A stretch of 64,000 nucleotides of DNA from Candidatus Gastranaerophilales bacterium (GTDB lineage Bacteria > Cyanobacteriota > Vampirovibrionia > Gastranaerophilales > Gastranaerophilaceae): contig CALUPH010000011.1 in NCBI GenBank assembly GCA_944322615.1, forward strand, positions 1-64,000, in the 5' to 3' direction. Below the pieces are notes generated by a model, which worked only from the letters and a program-made list of their open reading frames with translations, was not told where the DNA came from and searched no databases. Shown here one piece after another: positions 16,346 through 26,470 of the stretch (position 1 is the stretch's first letter; the number at the start of each line of letters is the position of its first letter). The position numbers were made by a program, and so were the translations under genes.

Positions 16346-19023
16346 TTGGTTTCATTATCTTCTTTTGAAATCTGTTTGATTATTGATGAACCTATATGAA
16401 AGTCACTGACTGTGTTTCTTATAAGTTCAAATGGATTAATAATGAGACATATTTCACCTGTTGAAAGTGTTGTAAAACCGCTAATATTTTTTATTCTTAA
16501 AATTGGTGGAATTAGTTTCTTTTGGAAAACTTCCTGATCTCCAAGTAATTTATCTATTACATATGCCGCTTGTTTTTCTTGATTTTCTATTATTATAACA
16601 GTCTGTTGTGATTCTTTATTTGGTTTATTATCTTCACCAAAAACTTCTGACATATAATATATTGGTATAGAATGGTTATCATATATAATGCATTTAATTC
16701 CATTTTTCATAAAAATTTCTTCTGCTGATATTTGTTTTACAAATTTTATTGAATTAACAGGAATTGCATATTTTTGATTGTTTACTAAAAGTACAAAAGT
16801 TTTGATTGTTGACATTGAAAGTGGTAATCTAATCGTGACTTTACACCCTTTATTGAGTATTGAGTCAATTAGAATATCTCCATTTAAATTTGTAATTTTA
16901 GTTTTTACTACATCTAATCCTATTCCTCTGCCTGATATTTCATTAACAGAGTCTTCTGTTGAAAAACCTGGCAGAAAAAGTAATTTCATCAGTTGTTCAC
17001 TACTAATATTTGATATTTCTTCCGAAGTAAGTAATGATTTCTTTAATGCGATTTCTTTTACTTTTTCTATATCTACTCCGTATCCATCATCTTCTACTGT
17101 GATAACTACATTATTTTCTATTTGTTTAGCTGTTAATTTTACTATTCCTGTTTCCGGTTTATTATTCTTTGCCCTTTGTTCAGGTGTTTCAATCCCGTGT
17201 GAAACAGAATTTCTTAATATATGGATTAAGGGCATTTTTATTTCTTCTATAATCTTTTTATCAACTGTAGTGTCACTTCCTGAAATTATAAAATCTATTT
17301 TTTTATTATTCTCTCTTGCTATATCTCTCATCATTCTTGGGAATGAATGGAATAATGTTGCTAAAGGTAATACTCTTATGCTTTTCGCAATAGTTTCTAT
17401 CTCCATTGCTGTTTGATGAAGCTTGTTATCATCTTCTGAAATAATATTATATAAATGGGCAAAGTCACTATTTATCTCATTAATTACTTCGGCATTGTTT
17501 ACAAAGAAATCTTGTGCCCTCTTATAGAACATATTTGCACTATCATCAAATTCTGAATTGAAAAATCCTTTCTTCTCAAGGTATTTTAGGTAATTAATAA
17601 TTTTCTTACTTACTGCATTCCATTTTACTATTTTGGAATTTATTTTTGATAATTCTATAATATGTTCTCTTGTTTTAATTCCGTTTATTAATAATTCACC
17701 TGTTTGGGAAATTAAGTTATCTAATTTTGATGTATCTACTCTTAATGTTTTGATTTCTTGTAAATCAATGGTCTTAATATTTTTTCTTATATTAGAATAA
17801 CCATCTTGAGATAATATAGAATTACTTTGATGTACTTCAATCGATGATTGTTGTATATCATCAATATTAAACATATCTTCAACTACACTTAATCTCTGAA
17901 TTAGAAAGTTAAGGTTATTTATATTTTCTTCTTTTTCGTTCAGTGAAATTCTTTTTGTAAGATATATGCACTGTAAAATTACCATATAACAATCATTATC
18001 AATGATTACATCTCTTGAATAAAATAAATTTAGAATGTTTAGTGTCTTATTTAAAATTATATTTATTCTTTTATCCGTTGTTTTCTTTATAGCTTTGTTT
18101 AATGAATTGATAATTTTTATTATAAAATCTTTTTCATACCTTATTTTTTGCAGATTTGATAGAATGAAATCAAATTCTTTATTAATATCATCTTCAGGTT
18201 TTTTCTGTTCAATATTTTCTTTGTTTGTCTCTTTCTTAGTGTTTTCCTTTATATCATCCTTTTTTATGTTAGAATTAATATTTAATTTTTTATATAGATT
18301 ATAAATAATATTTCTTAATTCAATAATATTTTGTTTCAAGGATTCACTAAAAATACTTTTATCAAGAGATAGTATTGAGATAATTATTGCAATTTTGTCT
18401 TTTACTTCTTTATAATCTGTTGGTGAAAAAATTTCTGATAACTGTTTTATGTCTTCTGAAATTACGAGAAGTGTTTCTTCTTTGTCTTCTTCTATATTTT
18501 CTTTATCTATAACAAACATAAGTTCAAGAATAAATGCTTTTATATCAATACTCTTGGAGGCGAGATAATTATCTGGGAGTTTATTTGATGTCTCAACCGG
18601 GACCATTCTGTTTGAAGTGATGAAGTTATCCAGCTTATTAATAAATATCATTAAATTAGCATCTTCAAAATTAGCTTTTTGTTTAACTGATTTTTCAACA
18701 AGTTCTGTTAAATAATCACAAGCTTCATAAATTACTTGAAATGAGTCAACATTAATAATAATATCTTCTTTCTTCCAATATGATAGAATATCTTCCAATT
18801 TATGGGCAATATTCTGAATACTGGTGAAATCAATCATTCTTGATGCACCCTTTAATGAGTGTGCTAATTGTAATAATCTTTTTATTGGTGTCTTATCTGT
18901 GGGATTTTTTTCTAATGCTAAGAAACCATCATTTAGTTCCTGAATTATTTCATCACTCTCAGCTTTATATATGTTTAATATATCATTTAATTCTTCAGGG
19001 TTGTATTGCATATTCTTTCCCAT
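16342..19023 (-). CDS. cheA: Chemotaxis-type histidine kinase CheA
   Basis: Autophosphorylating kinase of a chemosensory array, 893 residues. The N-terminal HPt domain has the phosphorylated His 55 in AHSLKGASRM. A long, poorly conserved Lys/Asn-rich region (about 130-420) replaces the usual short P2 linker. A dimerisation helix pair follows, then the ATPase with the N-box HILRNSVSHGIE, G1 DDGYGVD and G2 GRGIGLDVV. A C-terminal CheW-like domain begins near IKTFVLLVNNQKYAIPV. There is no receiver domain. Its start overlaps the MCP stop by one base, so the two are translationally coupled. No CheY, CheR or CheB lies nearby. Confidence 0.95.
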   Translation of the reverse strand: MGKNMQYNPEELNDILNIYKAESDEIIQELNDGFLALEKNPTDKTPIKRLLQLAHSLKGASRMIDFTSIQNIAHKLEDILSYWKKEDIIINVDSFQVIYEACDYLTELVEKSVKQKANFEDANLMIFINKLDNFITSNRMVPVETSNKLPDNYLASKSIDIKAFILELMFVIDKENIEEDKEETLLVISEDIKQLSEIFSPTDYKEVKDKIAIIISILSLDKSIFSESLKQNIIELRNIIYNLYKKLNINSNIKKDDIKENTKKETNKENIEQKKPEDDINKEFDFILSNLQKIRYEKDFIIKIINSLNKAIKKTTDKRINIILNKTLNILNLFYSRDVIIDNDCYMVILQCIYLTKRISLNEKEENINNLNFLIQRLSVVEDMFNIDDIQQSSIEVHQSNSILSQDGYSNIRKNIKTIDLQEIKTLRVDTSKLDNLISQTGELLINGIKTREHIIELSKINSKIVKWNAVSKKIINYLKYLEKKGFFNSEFDDSANMFYKRAQDFFVNNAEVINEINSDFAHLYNIISEDDNKLHQTAMEIETIAKSIRVLPLATLFHSFPRMMRDIARENNKKIDFIISGSDTTVDKKIIEEIKMPLIHILRNSVSHGIETPEQRAKNNKPETGIVKLTAKQIENNVVITVEDDGYGVDIEKVKEIALKKSLLTSEEISNISSEQLMKLLFLPGFSTEDSVNEISGRGIGLDVVKTKITNLNGDILIDSILNKGCKVTIRLPLSMSTIKTFVLLVNNQKYAIPVNSIKFVKQISAEEIFMKNGIKCIIYDNHSIPIYYMSEVFGEDNKPNKESQQTVIIIENQEKQAAYVIDKLLGDQEVFQKKLIPPILRIKNISGFTTLSTGEICLIINPFELIRNTVSDFHIGSSIIKQISKEDNETN

Positions 19024-20060
19024 TAATTTGCAATATTATCTTTTATATTTGTTGAAATTTCAGAGAATGCTCTAATGTTTTCGATATTTTCTTCAAGTGT
19101 GTTAATTGTTTCAGATATACTTTTTTGCATATTGTCTATAATTTCTAACACATCATTTGTTATTGATTGTTGTTCAATTGAAGAAGTCAGTACATCACTT
19201 AAATCAAGCCCAAGTTCTTTTATTTTATTTACTATTGAAGATATATTAGTATTTATATCATTAGCATATTTAACACCATTTTCAATTTCTTTTGCACCAT
19301 CTTCTGCTGCCATAATTGTTGATGATGTTGTTTGTTCAATTTCGGAAACTAAGCTTGTAATTTTATTTGTTGCATGTTTTGATTCATCTGCTAGTTTTCT
19401 TATTTCTCCTGCTACTACAGCAAAACCTTTACCGTATTCACCTGCTCTTGCAGCCTCTACTGCTGCATTTAATGCTAACATATTTGTTTGTTCTGATATA
19501 TTTTCTACTATATTTACTGTTGAACCTATTTGTTTGATATAATCGGTTAATTCAATGATTAACTCTGCTATTACTTGAACTTTGTGTTTGAGATTTTGCA
19601 TAGTTGCTATGTTCTCATTTAATGATTTAGCTTCTTTCCCTGAGTTTTCATAGGTTTCTTGAATTTTTAAAGATATACTTTGTGTTTTTTCTTTTGTTTT
19701 TATTGCTCCATTTTTAAATAATTTTGTTGTTTGTACAACCTGATTTAGCATCTCAGTATATTTATGTGTTAATTGTCTTTGTTTTTCACTTAATTGAAGA
19801 ACTTTCACTGATACTTTCTGAAATTCTCTTAGTTCATTATCTATTAATTTATCAATAGATTTCATAAGTTCATTTTTAGATAGTTGATATTGTGCATAAT
19901 ATATTAACAATACTAAGACTGTTGCACCTATCATTATTGGTTTATTTTCTACAAATGTTGAAATGGCTACAATTAAAATAGTTGCTGCACCTAAAATTAA
20001 TGTATCTTTTATATTTTTCTTGGATAATCTGTTTATAATACTTATATCTCTACCTGCCAT
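19023..20060 (-). CDS. Methyl-accepting chemotaxis protein without a periplasmic sensor
   Basis: A 345-residue array receptor. Two membrane helices (about 20-37 and 41-58) are separated by only a few residues, so there is no room for a periplasmic ligand domain. A coiled-coil cytoplasmic signalling domain follows, with the conserved tip [32 protein letters not shown] region that binds CheA and CheW. It may sense something at or within the membrane, or take input from another protein. GGAG lies before the ATG. It is divergent from the double-CheW gene and coupled to cheA. Confidence 0.92.
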   Translation of the reverse strand: MAGRDISIINRLSKKNIKDTLILGAATILIVAISTFVENKPIMIGATVLVLLIYYAQYQLSKNELMKSIDKLIDNELREFQKVSVKVLQLSEKQRQLTHKYTEMLNQVVQTTKLFKNGAIKTKEKTQSISLKIQETYENSGKEAKSLNENIATMQNLKHKVQVIAELIIELTDYIKQIGSTVNIVENISEQTNMLALNAAVEAARAGEYGKGFAVVAGEIRKLADESKHATNKITSLVSEIEQTTSSTIMAAEDGAKEIENGVKYANDINTNISSIVNKIKELGLDLSDVLTSSIEQQSITNDVLEIIDNMQKSISETINTLEENIENIRAFSEISTNIKDNIAN

Positions 20061-20157
20061 ATTTAACTCCTAATTTTTGTTTTTATAATTATAGTCCATT
20101 CTTTGGATTTTATAATCATCAATATATTGTATAATTATTATAAGGGTTTAATTAAAA

Positions 20158-21192
20158 ATGAACAATAACTACTCAATAGCTTTATCAAATCAAATAAATA
20201 CTTCAAACGAATATTTTATTGTTTTTCTATTAAAAGGTAAACAATATGCAATTAATATTCAAAATGTGATGGAAGTTATAAATATCCCTGAAATAGAAAT
20301 ACCCTCGAAAGCACCTGAGTGCATTATCGGTATGTTTAATTATAATGGGTTAATGATTAAAGCTGTTGATTTGTGCCCTTTATTGGGGTTTGAAACATCA
20401 AATTTTTCTATTAATAATCAATTAATAATTACTATTGTTGATGGTAATTGTTTTGCTGTTCATACGGAAAAAATAGAAAATATTACTCAGCTAAGTTCAC
20501 AAGATATTCAAGCTATTCCTTATGAAATGGATGACTCCATTCTAAAAGAAGTTTATAAAGCTAAAGATAATTCTATAAATATAATTGATATGTACTCTGT
20601 TAATAAGTTGATTACTGAAAATCATTCTAATAACAGTAATATCAATTACGCTGATTTATTTCCTTTAGATGAAAAATCACAGCAAATTCTTAAGATTAGA
20701 GCTCAACAGAATAAGTCTGCCCAAGAAGTTTTTTCTTTTCCTTTTAATCTAAATACAATGAATCAGTATATATTGTTTACTCTTGATAATCATAATTATT
20801 ATTTGGATTTGAAATTTGTAAAAGAATTCATATCTATAAAAAGACTCAATATTACTAAACTTCCTTATACACAAGATTTTATTAAAGGTATTATAAATTT
20901 AAAAGGAGACTTTCTTGTTGTTGTTGATTTAAAGCGTTTTCTAGACAATGATAAAAATAATATTCACGAAGGAAGTAAGCTTATTATTGTAAAAGGCAAG
21001 GATTTTAATCTCGCTTTTTTGGTTGATGAAATTAAGTATATAAAAAATTTAAATAATATAGATAATTACAAAACCTTTACTGCAAATTCAAAATATATAT
21101 TTTCTGAATTTATGGAAGATGACAAACTATATAGCATCTTGAATTTTGAGAAAATAATTAATGATGATCGTTTATATATAAATATTAACTAA
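20158..21192 (+). CDS. Double CheW-domain adaptor protein
   Basis: A 344-residue protein with two CheW domains, about residues 15-155 and 195-340. Each starts with a hydrophobic beta strand (YFIVFLLKGKQYAINI and YILFTLDNHNYYLDL). Each also has the family's G-x-(I/F)-N-x-x-G turn, as IGMFNYNG and KGIINLKG. Such adaptors link receptors to CheA; a double one could crosslink array neighbours. It is divergent from the MCP-cheA pair and separated by about 100 bases, with a TATAAT at 20130. A clear terminator follows it. Confidence 0.88.
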   Translation: MNNNYSIALSNQINTSNEYFIVFLLKGKQYAINIQNVMEVINIPEIEIPSKAPECIIGMFNYNGLMIKAVDLCPLLGFETSNFSINNQLIITIVDGNCFAVHTEKIENITQLSSQDIQAIPYEMDDSILKEVYKAKDNSINIIDMYSVNKLITENHSNNSNINYADLFPLDEKSQQILKIRAQQNKSAQEVFSFPFNLNTMNQYILFTLDNHNYYLDLKFVKEFISIKRLNITKLPYTQDFIKGIINLKGDFLVVVDLKRFLDNDKNNIHEGSKLIIVKGKDFNLAFLVDEIKYIKNLNNIDNYKTFTANSKYIFSEFMEDDKLYSILNFEKIINDDRLYININ

Positions 21193-21194
21193 TG

Positions 21195-21224
21195 AAAAAG
21201 AGGGATAAAATCATCCCTCTTTTT
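21195..21224. terminator. Bidirectional terminator between the CheW gene and thrS
   Basis: AAAAAGAGGGAT and ATCCCTCTTTTT form a 12-bp stem with a 6-base loop, with A and T tracts on each side. It can end both convergent transcripts. Confidence 0.88.
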
Positions 21225-21244
21225 AATATTAAATATCTTATATT

Positions 21245-23026
21245 TTATAATGATAAATCTTGAGTTTTTGTCTTAATTTTATTAAGTGCCTTATCAATAA
21301 ATTCATCTGTTGATAATTTCCCTGATTCACCAATTCCTCTTACTCTGATTGCTACCTTATTTTCTTCGATTTCTTTATCACCTACAACAAGTACATAAGG
21401 AATTTTATTGCCTTGAAGTGCTTCTCTGATTTTGTAATTCATACTTTCACTTCTGTCATCAAGTTTTACTCTTATACCTGCTTCAAAAAGTTTATCATAT
21501 ATTTGTTTTGCATAATCACAGTGTCTATCAGCAATAGGTACAACGCATACCTGTGATGGAGCAAGCCACATTGGGAATGCACCTGCAAAGTGTTCAATTA
21601 AGATACCATGGAATCTTTCCATAGAACCGAATATTACTCTATGAAGCATAACAGGTGTTTTCATTTGACCGTCTTTATCCTGATATTTAATTTCAAATCT
21701 TTCAGGAAGATTGAAGTCTAATTGAATTGTTGCACATTGCCAAGTTCTACCTATGGCATCTTTTACTTTGAAGTCGATTTTAGGACCGTAGAATGCGCCA
21801 TCACCTTCATTGATTTCATATTTCATGCCACGTTTATCCATAGCTTCTTTTAAACCGGCTTCTGCTAATTCCCAATTTGATAATTCACCGACATAGCTTT
21901 CAGGTCTTGTTGAAAGTTCTACTTCAAAATCCATATTAAAGATTTTCATTGTATCTGAAACAAAGTCAATAATTGCATTGATTTCATCTACTAATTGTTC
22001 AGGTGTACAGAAAATATGTGCATCATCTTGTGTGAAACCTTGTACACGTGTTAAACCTGACAATGCTCCTGATTTCTCTTTTCTGTATACGGTTCCAAGT
22101 TCTGCCATTCTTAAAGGCAAAGAACGATATGAATATCTGTTTGCTTGATATATCATAATGTGGAACGGACAGTTCATCGGTTTTACTATATATTGATCAT
22201 CTTCTTCATTTTCTTTTTGGATGAAAAACATATTTTCTTTATAGTGATCTATGTGTCCTGAAATTTCCCATAGCTTTGATTTTGCAAGTTGAGGAGTTTG
22301 TACGATAACATATCCTCTTTTTCTGTGTTCTGTTCTCCAATAATTTTCAATTTCTTCTCTTACAATAGCTAAGTTCGGATGCCATAGAACTAAACCGCCG
22401 CCGATTTCTTCTCTAACAGAGAACAAATCTAATTGAGTGCCAAGTTTTCTGTGGTCACGTTTTTGAGCTTCTTCCAAGAAATTCAAATATTTTTCTAAAT
22501 CTTCTTTGTTCCAAAATGCTGTCGCATATATTCTTTGAAGCATTTTGTTCTTTTCATTACCTCTCCAGTATGCTCCTGCAACTTTCAGAAGTTTTATTGA
22601 GTTTCCTTTTATATATGATGTATTTGGAACATGAGGTCCTGAACATAAGTCATTGAATAGAACATTTCCGTCTTTATCCTTTGTTAAATATAAGGTTGGA
22701 TTGTCATTTCTATGTTCTTCAAGCAATTCAGCTTTATATATTTCGCCTTGTGCTTTAAATTCATCAATTTGTTTTTGAACATCAGGAATTTCATACTTTT
22801 CAAAAACCAAATTTTGTTTAAGAATATTCTTCATTTCTGTTTCGATTTTTACTAAATCTTCATCGGTGAAAGAGTGACCTTCCAAATCAAAATCATAGTA
22901 AAATCCGTTATCAACAGCAGGTCCGATTGCTAATTTTGCGTTCGGGAATAATTTTTGAACAGCTTGCGCCATTATATGTGAAGCTGAGTGTCTTAAAATA
23001 TGTAAATTCTCGTTGTTCTTTTCCAT
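21245..23026 (-). CDS. thrS: Threonyl-tRNA synthetase lacking the TGS domain
   Basis: Charges tRNA-Thr with threonine. The sequence opens directly with the editing domain: HSASH (His 13 and 17) and, later, the C-x-x-GPH segment that clears mischarged serine. The class II catalytic core follows, with MNCPFHIMIYQ, the motif 2 loop YRKEKSGALSGLTRVQGFTQDDAHIF and the zinc ligands. The anticodon-binding domain closes the protein. At 593 residues it is about 45 shorter than the usual form because the N-terminal TGS domain is absent. From memory, cyanobacterial enzymes also lack it. It is 36 bases downstream of the DUF4127 gene. Confidence 0.96.
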   Translation of the reverse strand: MEKNNENLHILRHSASHIMAQAVQKLFPNAKLAIGPAVDNGFYYDFDLEGHSFTDEDLVKIETEMKNILKQNLVFEKYEIPDVQKQIDEFKAQGEIYKAELLEEHRNDNPTLYLTKDKDGNVLFNDLCSGPHVPNTSYIKGNSIKLLKVAGAYWRGNEKNKMLQRIYATAFWNKEDLEKYLNFLEEAQKRDHRKLGTQLDLFSVREEIGGGLVLWHPNLAIVREEIENYWRTEHRKRGYVIVQTPQLAKSKLWEISGHIDHYKENMFFIQKENEEDDQYIVKPMNCPFHIMIYQANRYSYRSLPLRMAELGTVYRKEKSGALSGLTRVQGFTQDDAHIFCTPEQLVDEINAIIDFVSDTMKIFNMDFEVELSTRPESYVGELSNWELAEAGLKEAMDKRGMKYEINEGDGAFYGPKIDFKVKDAIGRTWQCATIQLDFNLPERFEIKYQDKDGQMKTPVMLHRVIFGSMERFHGILIEHFAGAFPMWLAPSQVCVVPIADRHCDYAKQIYDKLFEAGIRVKLDDRSESMNYKIREALQGNKIPYVLVVGDKEIEENKVAIRVRGIGESGKLSTDEFIDKALNKIKTKTQDLSL

Positions 23027-23062
23027 AGCTTTTCCTTCGATATTACTTTTAAGTAAATGTTA

Positions 23063-24514
23063 TCACTCATAAAATAATATATCAACAAAAGGCAATCTTA
23101 TATAATTTTTCTTTATTAAAATACCTATCTCAAAAAATCTTTTCCAAGGGAAATAGTACTCTGTATGATATTTTTTTACATCAAATTTATTCAAAAGAAA
23201 ATTTTCATATTCTTTCATTGTTATTTTTAAGACGGTATTGGATAAATTTTCTTTATCGTTACGGATTTGAGCCCTTATATTTGCTTGGTATGCCCAATCA
23301 TCTAAAAATCTTGTTAACTGCAATATTTTGAAGTCCTTTTTACTGGGATGTTTGGCTCCGTAATATGTTAATGCTGAAGATATGCAACTGCCCAGAGTAT
23401 TTCCTGTTGTGTTCCATGCTGCATATCCATAAAATTCTTTTAAATTATCATTCGCAAATAATGCTTTAACAAAACTGTTGTCGCTTCCGTTTGCATTTAA
23501 AATATCAGCTATGAAATATGGTTTATCCGGAATTATTAAATCTTTATTATATTCCGGTTCATATACATTCATTACCAGTTCACCTTGTTCAATTCCAAAG
23601 TTATTTACCAGTAATATAATATGACAGTTCTTTTCATCGCTTATAATTCCACCTGAAAGTTCTATTTGTGATTCTACTGATTCTTTAACAGAAATATCTT
23701 CATATTTTGATATTTTATTTATACTGTTTGGATTTAAATATACTGGACATATTTTTATATGTTTTTGTTTATTTATTGCTCTTGATAATAATGTTAATGG
23801 GATTTCATCCGCACCTGTTTTGATAAATATATTTTCTTCATTTTTTGATAAGTTTTCCAGCTCAATAGCTTCTTTTACATTTATCCCGTACTGTGCACAA
23901 TCATCTTTTGAAAATACTAATGTATCAAAGATTCCTTGCTTCTTTAGCTCTATATAATATTTATTAATTTCAAAATTTCTTTTTCTTGTATTAAGATAAT
24001 CATCTAAAATATCTTGCGGAATTCTACTTGCATTACAATTACAAGCTACCATATATGATGAGTCGCAAGTGGCTTCCATCTTATGCAAGTTATAAGAATA
24101 TTGAAATATTTTCGTACCGTAACTTGACCAATATTCTTTTTCTTCCTCATTTATATTATTATTTGAAATTCGCATAATGCTTGAGAACGCATAAATTTTA
24201 GCTGAATGTTTTTTTAATACGGAAACCATTTTGTCTATTCTTGATTTGATTTCTTCATAGCTATCATTACTTCTTCTTGAAGGAATAAGACCACCATATG
24301 CTATTGTATCAAGTGAAATTACAAAAATATCTATATCTTTTAATGAATCAAGCCATTTTAGTATTGAATTTATATTGGCATTTTTATCTAAATTACCCAT
24401 TAAGTCTATTTCGGGTAATACTAAAGAGTGTTCCTTTGCTTGATTTATTATTTGCTGAGGAAGTTGATAACAAACAGGACGATTATCTATTGGGACTAAA
24501 GCAATCTTAGACAC
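23063..24514 (-). CDS. DUF4127 family protein
   Basis: A 483-residue protein of an uncharacterised family. Recognisable features are VPIDNRPVCYQLP near the start, a TIAYGGLIPSRR segment, the acidic GADEIPL, and AAWNTTGNTLGS near residue 390. It has no signal peptide or membrane helix. It begins with GTG at 24514, which overlaps the stop of the upstream WYL gene by one base. GGAGG lies 7 bases before it, so coupling is clear. Its place behind two WYL-domain regulators suggests that they control it or that the three act together. The reaction is unknown. Confidence 0.8.
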   Translation of the reverse strand: MSKIALVPIDNRPVCYQLPQQIINQAKEHSLVLPEIDLMGNLDKNANINSILKWLDSLKDIDIFVISLDTIAYGGLIPSRRSNDSYEEIKSRIDKMVSVLKKHSAKIYAFSSIMRISNNNINEEEKEYWSSYGTKIFQYSYNLHKMEATCDSSYMVACNCNASRIPQDILDDYLNTRKRNFEINKYYIELKKQGIFDTLVFSKDDCAQYGINVKEAIELENLSKNEENIFIKTGADEIPLTLLSRAINKQKHIKICPVYLNPNSINKISKYEDISVKESVESQIELSGGIISDEKNCHIILLVNNFGIEQGELVMNVYEPEYNKDLIIPDKPYFIADILNANGSDNSFVKALFANDNLKEFYGYAAWNTTGNTLGSCISSALTYYGAKHPSKKDFKILQLTRFLDDWAYQANIRAQIRNDKENLSNTVLKITMKEYENFLLNKFDVKKYHTEYYFPWKRFFEIGILIKKNYIRLPFVDILFYE

Positions 24515-25431
24515 TATGAAGCCTCCAAATTCTTTAATATGTCATTTGTTAAATTTATAAATTCTTCTTGAAGTGATTTTGGTCTTATGATTTTACAATT
24601 TTCACCATACTTTAATAATCGTAATAAAAGAGAGTCTTTATCTTCTTCCGTATTTGATATTGTTAGATGATTATTACTGAAATCTATTACTTTTTCTGAC
24701 GGTTTTAATCTGTATAAAGAGGCTAGCCTTCCATATACTTCAAATACTATTGAATTCAAATAGCATACACCTGAAATTTTTTGTGGAAGCTGGTTCAATG
24801 ATTTAATAGAATTTATATTTATTTTTCTGTTGCGACCTAACAATGGACTATAGCATACAATATAAATACAATTATCTTTTTCTATAATCTCTTTTAGTTC
24901 AAAAGTATCTGTTTCCTCGGTATTATCTTTCTTCTTGTATGTTATATTTACTCTTTGTTCTTCGTAAATTAAATTTTTTAATGTTGCTATTATATTATTT
25001 CTAATATTTGAATTTTGTATTGATGTTTCTTTGTTAGCTATATTATTTAATTCATTATTTAAATCTATGTCTACATATTTATCAATTTTTAAGAAAAAAT
25101 TTTTCATTATTTCTTCTTCTGATTTATTATTTAACTTTGTTATTGAATTAATAAGAAAAATCAGCATTTCTTGTTCTTTTTTGCTTAAGTTTGTTTTTAA
25201 TAAAGCGTTATTTAAAGAATATTTACCTTGAAATTTGTTTAATTTTAAACCGGATAATTCAAATGTATTGAAATATTTTAAAAATGCTTCTTGTGAATAG
25301 ACATTTTCAACAGAATCATTTTCTTTTAATTTTTCGATTAATTCTATTTTAGATAAATTTTTTTCTAAAAGTATTTTCAATACTTCCAGAATTCTTAAAC
25401 CCGTATCATGATTTTTTTCAGGTTTTTTCAT
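24514..25431 (-). CDS. WYL-domain regulator, second of a pair
   Basis: A 305-residue protein with an N-terminal winged-helix-like segment (about 10-60) and a WYL-type ligand domain (about 160-240, including VNITYKKKDNTEETDTFELKEIIEKD). A C-terminal WCX-like extension ends in LKYGENCKIIRP, comparable to LLFGADFKIVSP in its neighbour. WYL proteins sense nucleic acids or small ligands and regulate transcription. It overlaps the upstream paralogue by 4 bases (ATGA) and the downstream DUF4127 gene by 1. Paired overlapping WYL genes recall PafB/PafC of actinobacteria, but orthology is not claimed. Confidence 0.78.
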   Translation of the reverse strand: MKKPEKNHDTGLRILEVLKILLEKNLSKIELIEKLKENDSVENVYSQEAFLKYFNTFELSGLKLNKFQGKYSLNNALLKTNLSKKEQEMLIFLINSITKLNNKSEEEIMKNFFLKIDKYVDIDLNNELNNIANKETSIQNSNIRNNIIATLKNLIYEEQRVNITYKKKDNTEETDTFELKEIIEKDNCIYIVCYSPLLGRNRKININSIKSLNQLPQKISGVCYLNSIVFEVYGRLASLYRLKPSEKVIDFSNNHLTISNTEEDKDSLLLRLLKYGENCKIIRPKSLQEEFINLTNDILKNLEAS

Positions 25432-26369
25432 TCTATATATCCTTTTTGTATTAGTTTTATTTTATCTATAAGTTTTTCTTTGAAAAAATCAGGTGAAACA
25501 ATTTTAAAATCAGCGCCGAATAATAAAAGTCTTTGTATAAACAAGAATTCGTTATCGACAATAGTTCCTATTTTAATTGAATTATCTTTTTGGGATATTA
25601 TTTTTTCATTTTTCTGAGGTTTAAATGTATTGGCACTATTACCGAAAACTTCATATATCACTTCGTATGAAGAATCTTTATCGTATTTTGTGAACATATC
25701 TATACTGTTAAGTTTTAAAATTCTTTCAACATTTAATAAACTATTCTTTTCATATTTAAAAATGTAGCATCTTAAATATATTTTACCCGATTCATAAGTT
25801 ATTTTTTGCGGTACTACTTCTATATCTTCTTCGCCGAAATTTGGTGATAAATATTTTATTTGTACTTTTTTTCCGATAATTTGTGGATTTGTAATATCTT
25901 TTAAGATTTTTTTATTTATTTTTTTTAATGGTTGCGTATTATTAACATAATCTATTTGTTCTTCGTTTAATGTTAATGATACTAATTTATCGTATAAATC
26001 GTTTAGTGTAAAAACATCATTATATTTTATTTCTTCAGCTATTTTATCTCTGAGCATAGTAAAAGTTTTTAGCTCTTTATCGCTTATTTTTAATGAGAAC
26101 GGATGTTTAATCAGCCGGTATTTATAATTATTTGCTTTGTTAGGTCTTAAAATTTCACACCCTACTGATTTGAGCGTATTTATGGCAATTCTTACAGTAT
26201 CTTTTGATACCGCTTTATTTGTTATAGAGTCGTTTTTTAATATCTCTACAAGTTCATCTATTGTGTAACTTCTTACCATTAAAGACTTTAAAATTAGTAA
26301 AGTTCTGTATCCGGTAATACTTATCCAAAACTTTTTAGTCTTTTCTAAGGTATTGCTTTGTATATCCAT
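25428..26369 (-). CDS. WYL-domain regulator, first of a pair
   Basis: A 313-residue paralogue of the next gene. A clear winged helix-turn-helix lies in the first 80 residues (RTLLILKSLMVRSYTIDELV followed by SKDTVRIAINTLKSVG). The WYL core is near 180-230, and a C-terminal domain ends in LLFGADFKIVSPDFFKEKL. It has no obvious ribosome site. The promoter region is shared with the divergent dCMP deaminase gene. It heads a three-gene overlapping unit with the second WYL gene and the DUF4127 gene. Confidence 0.8.
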   Translation of the reverse strand: MDIQSNTLEKTKKFWISITGYRTLLILKSLMVRSYTIDELVEILKNDSITNKAVSKDTVRIAINTLKSVGCEILRPNKANNYKYRLIKHPFSLKISDKELKTFTMLRDKIAEEIKYNDVFTLNDLYDKLVSLTLNEEQIDYVNNTQPLKKINKKILKDITNPQIIGKKVQIKYLSPNFGEEDIEVVPQKITYESGKIYLRCYIFKYEKNSLLNVERILKLNSIDMFTKYDKDSSYEVIYEVFGNSANTFKPQKNEKIISQKDNSIKIGTIVDNEFLFIQRLLLFGADFKIVSPDFFKEKLIDKIKLIQKGYIE

Positions 26370-26419
26370 AATATAATTTTAAATTAAAAAAGTCAGATTA
26401 ATAAATAGTTTACAATTAA

Positions 26420-26448
26420 TTGTTACTTATTATGAAATTTTGTATGAT
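26420..26448 (+). promoter_or_regulatory. Promoter of the dCMP deaminase gene
   Basis: TTGTTA (26420-26425), 17 bases of spacer and TATGAT (26443-26448), followed 22 bases later by the ATG, which has GAGGG in front. Confidence 0.55.
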
Positions 26449-26470
26449 GTAATAATGAATTGAGGGCGAT

